Below, in pieces: positions 55,376 through 64,000 of a DNA stretch of 64,000 nt. Positions within the stretch are counted from its first letter, which is position 1. Every line of letters begins with the position of its first letter. The stretch is taken from contig CM061134.1 in assembly GCA_030789695.1 (NCBI GenBank), positions 64,345,370 through 64,409,369 on the forward strand, written 5' to 3'. A model generated the notes under the pieces. That model had not been told where the DNA came from and did no database searches. It saw only the letters and a list, made by a program, of their open reading frames with translations. The stretch is from Scilla litardierei. Its lineage: Eukaryota; Streptophyta; Magnoliopsida; Asparagales; Asparagaceae. The translations under genes and the position numbers were made by a program.

Positions 55376-56461
55376 CTAAAAACCACGGACTCCCCGAAGG
55401 TTAAGTGGAGGTGAAAGTTTTTCGATCACTTCTACCTTTGCCTTGTCTACCTCGATCCCCCTTGAAGAGATGACATACCCCAATACAACTCCTTCTTGGA
55501 CCATAAAATGGCATTTTTCCCAGTTCATCATTAGTCCTTTATCCTGGCACCTTTCCAATACTTTAGTCAGGTTGCAGAGACACGAGTCAAACTCTGTTCC
55601 GTAGATGGAGAAGTCGTTCATGAAGACCTCCATTATATCCTGGGAGTAGTCAGAGAAGATTGTAGACATTAATCTTTGAAATGTAGCCGTGGCGTTGCAA
55701 AGCCCAAACGACATTCTCCTGTAGGCATACATCCCAAAAGGACAAGTAAAAGTCTTCTTCTCCTGGTCATCATTATGGATGGGGATTTGCAGAAAGCCGG
55801 AGTATTCATCCATGAAGCAGAAGTAGGTGTGCTTCGCCAGCCTCTCGAGCATCTGATCAATGAAAGGAAGAGGATAGTGATCCTTCCTTGTGGCCTTGTT
55901 CAGTTTTCGGTACCCCGTGATGGTCCTAGTGGGTATGAGCTCGTTTTTCTCGCGAATTACCTTCATTCCTCCTTTCTTGGGTACAACGTGCACCGGGCTA
56001 ACCCAGTGACTGTCAGAGATAGGATATATGATCCCAGCATGTAGGAGTCTAATAATCTCCTTCTTGACCACCTCCATTATGATGGGATTCAGTCTTCGTT
56101 GTGGCTCAATTGAGGAGGCTTGCTTGTCTTCAAGCAGTATCCTATGTGAGCAAATCCCCAAGCTCACTCCCTTCAAATCTTCGATTGCATACCCGAAAAC
56201 ATTCTTAAATCTTTTTAAAACACCAAGTAGTTTGGTCATCTGTTCTTCAGGCAGCAAGAAGTTCACTATGACTGGCAGCGTCGAATTCTCCCCTAAATAT
56301 TCATACTTTAGTCCCGGAGGTAACTCTTTCTTCTCAACCTCTTGGGGTCCCGACGCGTATTTCTCAAGCTGAGCATCCTCAAGTGAAAGGACTTCTTCTT
56401 GGGTCTCCTGGAAGCCAGCGTCTGGAACTTCACCTCCACCCGTGGTTTCGCAAGATGAAGC
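55376..56461 (-). pseudogene. e3 reverse transcriptase
   Basis: Open from the stop at 56,462 to 55,376. It begins with the Athila-type linker (PPGLKYEYLGENSTLPVIV), then RRLNPIIMEVVKKEIIRLLH, WVSPVHVVPKKGGMKVIREK, NELIPTRTITGYRKLNKATR, FCFMDEYSGFLQIPIHNDDQ and FTCPFGMYAYRRMSFGLCNA. Two defects are visible without any stop. The segment between RTITG and YRKLN lacks about five residues (WRVCID-like in relatives). The polymerase active-site box, normally F(M/L)DD, reads FMND, so the first of the paired aspartates is lost. The RT is therefore expected to be inactive even though the frame is open. Confidence 0.82.
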
Positions 56462-56962
56462 TTAACATGGCAAAGAGGGGATAGGTGAGGAGGGCTTTAG
56501 GTCCTTCTCATGCAAATGATGATGATCCGGGTAGAAGGCCTCAACGCAAAAACAGGTCTCAACAGTCGATAGTTCTCCACCACTACTCTCATCTTCCTCA
56601 CTGTCCCAAGATCCAGGGTGCTCTATAGATGTTTGCAAGGGATAGATTGATTCCGGTTCGACATACTCGATGAACTCTGTCTGATAGTTCTCCGGGCAAA
56701 ACTCCTCGTGGGTGCATAATTCTTCCCCACAGATTTCGGAACTGGGTACGTCAATATACGTCGCTTCATCTGGAGGAAAGAAAGTTGTTGTGACTGGATG
56801 CTGCTGCACATCATGATACCTCCTCTGATTTTCTACAGTAACTGACAGAAGGGATAGGATGTTCGAGGCACTTAGAGATTCTATCAAATTCCGTGCCAAA
56901 TAGCTGACGTGGTGCGAATGATCCCAGATATCGCTCGAAACAGCAGACAACAACCTTGTCAC
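56462..56962 (-). pseudogene. e3 frame preceding RT, function unknown
   Basis: 166 codons from ATG 56,962, in the same frame as RT and separated from it by a single TAA at 56,462. It starts MTRLLSAVSSDIWDHSHHVS and becomes acidic (PGSWDSEEDESSGGELSTVE) with several Cys and His (VETCFCVEAFYPDHHHLHEK). I recognise no capsid, zinc-knuckle or protease motif. It occupies the place where gag and protease should be, only about 240 bp from the primer site, so these domains have been deleted and this may be the junction remnant. Confidence 0.4.
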
Positions 56963-57200
56963 GGAGCAGAAAACCTATAGGAAACGGAGAGAGGGAGAAC
57001 TGTATGGATAGAAAGCATGTCAATAGCACGGGTTGTATGAATGTGGAGGCGAGGAGCAGTGATGGTACCAATTCTATACAACTAATATATACAATATGTC
57101 GAAGTAAAATCAAAAAGGTGTTGAATGCGAAAATTATCGCGAGGTGAAGATGTGAGTTAGACTCAAGGGTTCAACTAGTCCTAAAATTAACAAGCACGTT

Positions 57201-57221
57201 GCCTCCCTGGCAACGGTGCCA
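57201..57221 (-). other. e3 primer binding site (Asp-tRNA type)
   Basis: The minus strand reads TGGCACCGTTGCCAGGGAGG next to the LTR. Athila and Tat elements use TGGCGCCGTTGCC, so one or two bases have changed. Confidence 0.7.
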
Positions 57222-57228
57222 TAAAGCT

Positions 57229-58883
57229 TGACGTCCCCTAGTTTTGAGCATAAAAGTGCAATAGGATTGGGTATACTAGATTTAAATATTTATACCGCAA
57301 ACGCACGGTGTTGTAGTGTGTCTTGGGGGTCGAACACAGGTAGGCGTGTGTTGTGTTTGTGTCTAAGAGGAACCGGTTCACCCTACGAGTGAGCTAGCCC
57401 GAACGATCGATGGTTGTCACGGTAAATAGATGCGAGGGCTAAACAATATAAAAGTAAACATAGGACTTCGGTTTCCGCCCTATCATGTGTTCTCACTATT
57501 ACGACCGACGGATAGGAATACGATCAGATTTAGGGTTTAGTGGTGAGACGTTGCCTCTAAGAGTGGTACCAGCGTCCCATGGGCCCGATATTCCGGTCGA
57601 TGCCCATGATACGCCGGACTACCCGGGTTCGATCGGTGGGCATTCACATGTCCATTAACATCGACCGACTCCGGGAGCACTAAGCTCGCAACGATTACTC
57701 CCAACATCTCATCCTACCATTCCTACGCGCTAGGATTTGATGTCTACGCTAAGGGCGTGAGCTGTTGCTAGGGAGTCAACCGCTAAGTTTATTCCCCCTT
57801 GGCCCGACGTTCAAAGACGGTCTTTTCCTGCCAATGACAATGAATCACCCCGTTTAACCATCTAAATTCCTAATCCCTATCGAAATCCTAGTTCTATGAA
57901 CGCATTAGGGAGAACCCACGAAGGGGTTTCCACCAAAATCCCAGATATGGGAACTACTCACAAATCGTTGCTAAAAAGCAATCTAAATGAAAATCAACCG
58001 TAGAAATCATGATCAAGCGATTGAAATGAGGTAGTAGCAATGCTATAAAGATAGTATTAAAGTTTGAAAGCAATCAGAAGACTTACAAAATGCAATAAAA
58101 TTCCAACCGTCACCGTACAAGAAAAAGACAGAAAAAATAACCACTCCCGTTTTCACAACCCTAGGTCAACTATTTATACAAATCGACATCACCCGATCGG
58201 TTGAAGCTTCAATCGATCGGGTGAGCTGCTTGGCGCTTCAGCATCGACGTTCAGAACTTCAACCGCTCGCTTGGTCCTACTGGTTGGCATCTCCGGGTCG
58301 TCGTTTGGATATTACGGCATCAGGTGAACCGATCGGTTGAATATTCAACCGATCGGTTGGAATTATCTCCAAAATGGCCGAGAGTTCTGTCGATTTCACA
58401 CGGTCAGTGAACCGGTCGGTTGAGCTCTTCGGGTCATCGTTTGGAAAAATCAGCTACAAATGAACCGATCGGGTGAGATGTCACCCGATCGGTTGGAATT
58501 CAGCTCCAAATGGCCGAGAGCTCTGTTGGATTGAACCGGTCGACGAACCGGTTGGTTGAGCTGCTCCTCACTCCAGCCTTTGTCTGGGTCGGATACGCGT
58601 GCATCACCCGATCGGTTGGCTGTGTCCAACCGATCGATTGAGGGCTGAAACATAGCGGTCTTCGTCGTTTGACCCCCTGGATCGCGGGTGACTCCTCTTG
58701 CTCCAGGGACTCATGATATCTTTTTTATATGTCCCCTACGCTGGCAATCTCCTGCAAACACACAAAAACACCAAGAAGTGAAAGAAAACTAAAAATCCCA
58801 AGAAAATGGGCACGGGACGACGGAAAACAACAGAAAAACACAAAGAAGACGTGCGTGGATATATAAAATATAAACACATGTCA
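57229..58883 (-). repeat. e3 5' LTR
   Basis: 1655 bp; the plus strand starts TGACGTCCCCTAG and ends ACACATGTCA. It carries CACCCGATCGGTTG-type palindromes at about 58,190-58,650, often as pairs in opposite orientation (for example 58,191-58,223), and a TATA box at 58,171-58,178. Flanked on the right by ACGTC; the left duplication cannot be found because the other LTR is rearranged. Confidence 0.82.
58171..58178 (-). promoter_or_regulatory. TATA box of the e3 5' LTR
   Basis: The minus strand reads TATAAATAG, immediately downstream of the palindrome array in element sense. Confidence 0.6.
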
Positions 58884-60213
58884 ACGTCGTAGCAGAAAAC
58901 TACGAATCACTATTTCACGAATTCACGAATCACTAACTTTTCACATTGTGCACAGGGTTTACGCCTTACAGCTGAAGTGGCTGTACATGCACACTTCTAT
59001 GCTGAGTGGTCGCTTAACCCTACCCCTCCACGTGTATCGAGCGTTGGTTTCCCAACTACGGTGTGCTAGCTTCTGGATCATGAGCCAGGAAGTGTTTTTG
59101 GTTTGGCATAGGGGTGCACCTAGCCTTAATCAATATGTAGGAGTCAAGATCCTACTCGCCGCAGCTTACCTTTTAAAGTAGCGTGTGCTACACAATCATG
59201 ATAGAGCAAGATGATGCATGAAATGACATGACAAGTTGCATGAGCATGACAATAAGCAATTAATAGTGCGTACAGATAATTTGAAAGTAAACATGACATG
59301 TGGCATGAAATGATAGCATGGTAAAGGTGTCGGATCTAGCTTCGTTGTCAAGCTAGATAAAGTAGGATGTCAGATCTAGTTTCGTTGTCAAACTAGATCA
59401 AATATGGTCATCTAGGCTACTATCATTTCACCTCCTAGTCTCTTTTACACTATTTTACAAAATGGCCTAAAACATGGCCAAACAAATTACTGTGCAAGTT
59501 TCACTTGCCTGAAAGAGACGTGCTGCAATCACAGATCAGCAAGGTCTAGAACTTCCTATATGCTCAATCAACGCCCAGCCTACAGTCCCATATTATTAAT
59601 CTTTGATTAGTGAGTTACCAAAGCAATGAAAACACAATTTTTATCTTGTTAACATGCGGGTGTGGATTCTTACGGTTCAGAGATTACCCTTAGCACGACG
59701 CGAGAGCTACACTGACGTTGGGTAGCGACGTCAGGGGTTGGACTCCGGTAGCGCGTACGGTACAGCAGATAGCAGCGACGAAAGACGATCAACCGGTTAG
59801 CGATACAATCACCGAACAACGACGCGAAGGGGATGGACAGTGGCACAATGTTGAGGGCACAGACAGCGGCACAGAAAGCACAGGAGATGGCAGACGGATC
59901 TGTCCGTGGGTTCGGGCAGCACAGATCTGAAGTTGCGCGCGAATCTGAAGTTTGCACACACGTGGGAGGAGCTCCGGGGTTGCAACGGCTGGGAAGGACT
60001 TACATGGCTAGAGGGGGACCGAGGGGGTGGAGAGCGGTAGCGGGGTGGCCGGCGGCGACTAAAACAGCCCAGGCTGCAAGTTATAGGCGAGGGAGGACAG
60101 TTTTGGTGTTTTTGACGTTTGTGCGCTGTTTGTGGAAGGTGGAGGAAGGGTTAACGTGAGGGAAGCTAGGAGATGATAAGGGACGTCGAGGGGAGTTCAC
60201 TGGTTGTAGCGGA
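58884..60213. other. Unassigned repeat-like stretch
   Basis: No gene is recognised. A 30-bp unit with AGCTTCGTTGTCAAGCTAGAT / AGTTTCGTTGTCAAACTAGA repeats at about 59,337 and 59,377. Frames at 58,948-59,181 and 59,718-60,159 have no recognisable features. Confidence 0.35.
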
Positions 60214-60688
60214 TAGGGATGGCAGTAATGGCCTGACCCACCCGGCCCGACCTAGCCCGACCCGGTTTTGACCCGGCCCAACCCGGCCCGCAGCCGGGTC
60301 GGGGCAAGCTTGGGCTTTGTATGCGCCCCGGCCTGCCCGATAAAATATAGAGGTTCTAAAAAACCTTACTATTTTGATGGGGACCATGCATCAGTGAATA
60401 ACCCATAACTCATACTCTATTCCATTGTCTCCCAATTGGGCCAATTCCCAATTCCAAATTACCAAACAATTCAAAATTCTCCCAATTCACAAATAAAATT
60501 TTTATTTGGGATTCATATGGATGGCAGTTATGACCTGACCCGACCAGCCCGACCTGGCCCGACCCGGTTTTGGTAAGAAAGTACCCGCCCCGCCTCGGCC
60601 CGCGACCTGCCCCGCCCCGGCCTGCAGATGGGTCGGGCAAGCTTGGGTAGTTAAATACCCGAACCGACCCGCAATATTACCATTCCTA
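60214..60688. mobile_element. hAT-like MITE rich in CCCGACC
   Basis: The left end reads TAGGGATGGCAGTAATGG and the right end, reversed, TAGGAATGGTAATATTGC. Flanking 8-mers GTAGCGGA (60,206-60,213) and GTGGGGGA (60,689-60,696) agree at six of eight positions, suggesting a decayed 8-bp duplication. The interior is non-coding with many GGCCCGACCC repeats. hAT-derived MITEs with such ends and 8-bp duplications are common in plants. A second copy of the left terminus (GGATGGCAGTTATGACCTGA) occurs at 60,521, so one copy may have inserted into or duplicated within another. Confidence 0.6.
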
Positions 60689-62639
60689 GTGGGGGACGGC
60701 CAGCGGCGGCCTGGAAAGTGCTGGCCGAAATTTCCAAGGGATGAGGCTAACAGCAGTTTTTCAATGGGGTTTTGGGGTGTTTGCACGGGTTTTAAAGCGA
60801 GGATGAGGGGGTGGTCGACGAGGGGAAGGTTATTGGAGGTAGGGGAGGTGAGGGAAGGCTAGGCCGGAGGTTGGGTGGTCGTCGGAGGTCAAAAGAGGGT
60901 CGGCCGAATTTTTCCAATGAAGGTGCATTGACAGCTTTTTGCCAAGAGCCCTAGTTTGCATTTTCATTTGAAGAAGAATGTTGCTATTTGGGGCTAGGTT
61001 TTTGGGATTTTAAGTATTATAGGAGGAGAGAGGGAGAGATGGAGGGGGTTTAGATTAGTTAAAACAGTGGGTTGAATAGCCCATTGGGTGAGTATAAGAA
61101 AACAGTTTTGATAAAGCGTTTTGAAAGGGGGTACATTTAGGTGATTTGAGAGAGAAGTTGTGAGAGGGTGGGGGTAGACTTAGGTTGAAATGGGATGGCA
61201 ATTAGCAATGAAATATTTTCATGAAACGTATCAGGCCTAGTTTAATTAGGTTAGTTAATTAATCAAGTTAATTAAGCCATATATATTAGAAGGGGATTAG
61301 TGGGAAAAGTGGGTCTAATAGTGTCCGATAATTATGAGAAAAATGCCAGAACGACCGTGTCGACAAGAGAATCGAGATTAAGGAGATTGGTCATGGGCTA
61401 GGGCAACGGAAAGCGGAACTAAAAATATAAAGGTCTATCGACGAAGATGGAAGCTACGACACCTCTACAAACAAAGTTATTTTGTGGAAGAACGACCCGT
61501 GAAATGACGTTCAAAAACAATTCCACAAATAAGTACTCTTCCAGATGGTCACAACGGCATATCACATCATAGGTTTCAGATACAAGAAGAGACCAAAATA
61601 AATACGCGTACAAACAAAAGTAGCGCATGAAAACCGTGCGATCGAAAAGCGACCGTGACAGGTAAGTCACAATAATTCTAGAAATGGAAGTAAAAGCAAT
61701 GTACAAGCATGGGAATGAACAGACTAGGGAAACTAACTATATGCATCCAAGCAAATGTGACAAGTAAATGAACATCAGTCATACATGCAAATGCGATAAG
61801 TAACGTACAAGAGCAAAAACGATGACATGGCATATATGACATGGTAATAAAGCAGGTAAGGTAGCAACAATAGTAAGATAAGCATGCATATGGAGTAACA
61901 ATAATAAAACAAACAGGCAGTAATGTAGTAACTGATCTACATGACTCAAGTTGGAGAGTATAATATGCAACCATTGAGTTCATTTCTTGCCTGGATGCAG
62001 TAGGTTTTGCCGACACAGGCAGCATGTAAGGTTTTACCGACTCAGGCAGCATGTTGGGGTTTGCCGACTCATGCATCTATATTTACCGATGCATGCAGCA
62101 GGTATATGAACTCCAGTCACTCCCACACTCTCTCAAACTATGAGTTACCCCAAATCCAGTGAAGTGTCAAGTGTTATCTGTATATGTTTCTTACGGGATG
62201 TTCCACAAGATATTCCACAGAATGTACCACAACATATTCCACATGATATTCTGCAAGATAGTCCATTCGATAATTCATTAGCATTCACTGAGTTATAGAT
62301 GTCATGCAGCATGTGATGTGACTATTTAAATGTCATGCCTTATTTTGCACTATACGTGTATTTTTCTGAACACACGCGGTATTTCTACCTACGATGCATA
62401 CGTGGGCATGAAATAAGCATTGATATCGATGTATGTGACGTAGTGAATAGGGGATTGGGCCGTAATACATGGCTAAGGAAAGGGAATGCGAATGTGGAAG
62501 CGGGAGAAGTGCAAATGGCGTCGTGGAAGTAAAACGACAGGAGTGTGTTAAATGTGTGTGTGTGAAGCATGTATGCTCGCATGGATGTGCATGGATGTGT
62601 GTAAGAAGAGCCATGCAAGTGTGAAAAGGATTAGGGGTC
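60689..62639. other. Unassigned repeat-like stretch with a VPQ-coding minisatellite
   Basis: No gene is recognised. At 62,191-62,255 five units of a 12-bp repeat (GATRTTCCACAA) code D/N/H-V/I-P-Q on the plus strand. The same repeat occurs on the minus strand of the R LTRs (17,150-17,225; 20,700-20,775; 31,450-31,525), with similar flanking sequence (GATAATTCATTAG against GACAATTCATGAG). This segment is therefore a diverged, inverted relative of part of the R LTR. Confidence 0.4.
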
Positions 62640-63407
62640 AATGGCAACCCCCGTAAATTTTTGGAAAGGCTAGGGGCAAAACGGTCATTTGGACTAAAGC
62701 TGTTGTGCGTACACCCTAAGGTGGTCGGTATCTAAAGTAATGGAAAACTTTGTAAATACTTGGAAGGTGAAGGGGTATTTTAGTCATTGCCTCATTTAAT
62801 ATTCCCATGGAATATTCCATTCTTGCATGAGAAGAAATTACACTTGTAATTATCTTCTTCCTTTCTACACTCTTCTTTTCAGTTCTAAATCTTTCTTCTA
62901 TTTTCTCCTTTCTCCTTTCCCCTTCCATCCACACCATGGCCGGCCACCCTCCTAGCCATGGCCGAAATTCTTCAAAAAAAAGAAGAGGAAGAAGAAGAGG
63001 AGGAGGAGGAGGAGGAGGAGAAAGAGAAGAGAAGAAGGAGTGCTTCCTTGAGGTAGCAAGGTCAGCTTGGTTGGAGATGACTTGGAGTTGGGTTCAGGGT
63101 AGCACTTGGTGTGAGCTGTCTTGTGGTGTAACGTGGTTGTCTTGGGAGGTGGAGAATGACGGTGTATGTGTAGTGGTGTACTTGGACTATGTACGTAAAT
63201 GAAAGTTGTTGTATAAAATAATTGTTGTTGTTGTTCTATACTATTTATTAGTTGTTGATATTCTAATGAAGCTGCATTTATACTATCCCAGCATGTGCAC
63301 AGTGGCCTGCCTATTCAGTCACTTCTCTCCTCTCTCTTCACCCTCGCTCTTCAGGATACTTGGAAAAAAATTTAATTGTCGGGTATTCTGGAGAACGGGG
63401 CGTGACA
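62640..63407 (+). repeat. 3' part of an LTR related to the 9468-12150 solo LTR
   Basis: 62,640-62,790 is the reverse complement of about 11,720-11,870 with high identity (GGCTAGGGGCAAAACGGTCA and neighbours). The segment ends GGGGCGTGACA at 63,407, matching the TGTCACGCCCC start of the solo LTR in reverse, and is followed by a primer-region-like TTTTTGGCGGCCCATGCAGG. The middle (62,960-63,060) has GGA/GAA repeats. The left end of this LTR is not visible. Frames such as 62,936-63,202 are a by-product of the purine-rich repeat. Confidence 0.55.
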
Positions 63408-64000
63408 GTTTTTGGCGGCCCATGCAGGTCACCGCACTGCGATGTGCGTAAGGATAGTACATGTAATGCTTTGGTAGGCGATTGAATGGGTTAGCCCTAA
63501 GGTGGGTAGTGATCTTAGTGACCTTAGAGCTTAAGTGACCCACCCTTAAACCCCTAACTTAGGAAGTCAGAGGATGAACTTCCTAATAATGAGAATATTA
63601 GTTGGTATCAGTGTATATTAGTTGGTGTCAGTGTATGCAGATATAGTAATGAGGATACGTGTATATAAACACAATTGTTGTACTTGGATACTTGAATTAT
63701 ATGCGTCGCATGTATACTTGTATTCAGTATATATACATATTTGTATTTGAATAGCATGAAAGTTGCATGCATAGTTAGATGTGGAAGTATATACTAGGCG
63801 GGTGAATACTTGAGTGTATGTATACTACGTCTCTACAAAAGTACATGATATGGATATGTGAGACCGGTATGTGGTATATTTGTGTGACTCCGAAACATAG
63901 GTGATGTATACATGTTTACTCATGGACGGATATTGGTGGGTACCTATAAGCTAGTGGGGACATACGCCTTGTATGTGTGTGAGTAAAGATATGTACATAG
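63408..64000 (+). other. Start of an LTR element's internal region, no gene seen
   Basis: Begins GTTTTTGGCGGCCCATGCAGG, the same block that follows the R LTRs at 27,871 and 32,425 (AGTTTGGTGGCCCATGCAAG). The rest has no coding signal that I can identify, and is cut by the window end. Confidence 0.4.

Larger units (their letters stand above)
35707..58883 (-). mobile_element. e3: degraded Athila-type (Ty3/gypsy) retrotransposon, host of e2
   Basis: A minus-strand element with its 5' LTR at 57,229-58,883 and rearranged 3' LTR at 35,707-37,077. Order in element sense: 5' LTR, Asp-tRNA-type primer site, short leader, a frame leading into RT, RNase H, integrase, palindrome-array spacer, an Athila ORF-1-like frame, non-coding region with CCCCCAAGCT blocks, 3' LTR. 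Integrase after RT is gypsy order, and the RT and integrase sequences are Athila-like ([34 protein letters not shown]). No gag or protease domain is present. The Sirevirus e2 (39,897-52,432) splits the ORF-1-like frame. Length without e2 is about 10.6 kb. Confidence 0.82.

Noticed and set aside
59718..60159. Overlapping ORFs of 70-108 codons
   Set aside because: No family pattern, overlapping frames on both strands, repeat-like surroundings.
62936..63202. Gly/Arg/Glu-rich ORF starting MAGHPPSHGRNSS
   Set aside because: The frame is dominated by GGA/GAA repeats inside an LTR and lacks any recognisable domain.
1..64000. Host protein-coding, tRNA, rRNA or miRNA genes
   Set aside because: I looked for long frames outside elements, intron-exon patterns and tRNA boxes and found none that I could support. 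Hairpins in the palindrome arrays are too short and too repetitive to be called miRNA precursors from sequence alone.

Overview
The window is repeat-dense nuclear DNA of a flowering plant. I find no host gene that I can support. The evidence for a plant is the set of element lineages: Ty1/copia elements of Sirevirus type (initiator-Met-tRNA primer site, long Gag with a CCHC knuckle and a coiled coil, several polypurine tracts, a third ORF), Ty3/gypsy elements of Athila type (Asp-tRNA-type primer site, Athila-like integrase and RT, conserved CCCCCAAGCTT blocks), a Tekay/Del-like non-coding LTR element, a plant L1-type LINE fragment, a hAT-like MITE and a Micron-like foldback element set in TA microsatellites. 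The species cannot be read from the sequence.

Layout. 1-207 is a LINE fragment (minus). 603-1756 is a truncated Sirevirus-type LTR (minus). From 1757 to about 33,904 runs a tandem array of one non-coding LTR element, here called R: LTR about 3.7 kb, internal part about 0.82 kb, with four LTR copies sharing three internal parts. Sirevirus e1 (3254-16915, plus, 5-bp target duplication TCAAC) sits in the first R LTR. e1 is itself split by a 2.68-kb solo LTR (9468-12150, duplication ATTTG) and carries a 400-bp foldback element between TA microsatellites (about 13.9-14.46 kb). The second R LTR is interrupted by e4 (20,907-27,170, minus), a defective Athila-like element with a gag relic and no pol. 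From about 35,707 to 58,883 lies Athila e3 (minus), with degraded pol and an Athila ORF-1-like frame but no gag. That frame is split by Sirevirus e2 (39,897-52,432, minus, duplication AATCT), which looks young: near-identical LTRs, open gag and pol, and a third ORF with one apparent 1-nt frameshift. 58,884-64,000 is further repeat debris, with a hAT-like MITE at 60,214-60,688 and the 3' end of another LTR at 63,407.

Shared design. In e1, e2, e3, e4 and the 603-1756 LTR fragment, the LTR promoter region carries an array of short CG-centred palindromes directly upstream of a TATA-type box. Each element has its own palindrome: CAGTCGACTG in e1, TAGTCGGTC/GACCGACTA in e2, CAACCGATCGGTTG in e3, TGCTCGGTCGAGCA in e4. 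In e1, e2 and e3 a second array of the same private motif lies between pol and the third ORF. LTR palindromes are, as I recall, described for maize Sireviruses. Their presence in Athila-type elements and their duplication in front of ORF3 are the observations I would follow first.

Inferred order of events: R tandem array, then e1 and e4 into R LTRs, the solo LTR and the foldback element into e1, and e2 into e3 as the youngest datable insertion. Boundaries were placed by eye by comparing copies inside the window; no alignment or database search was run.
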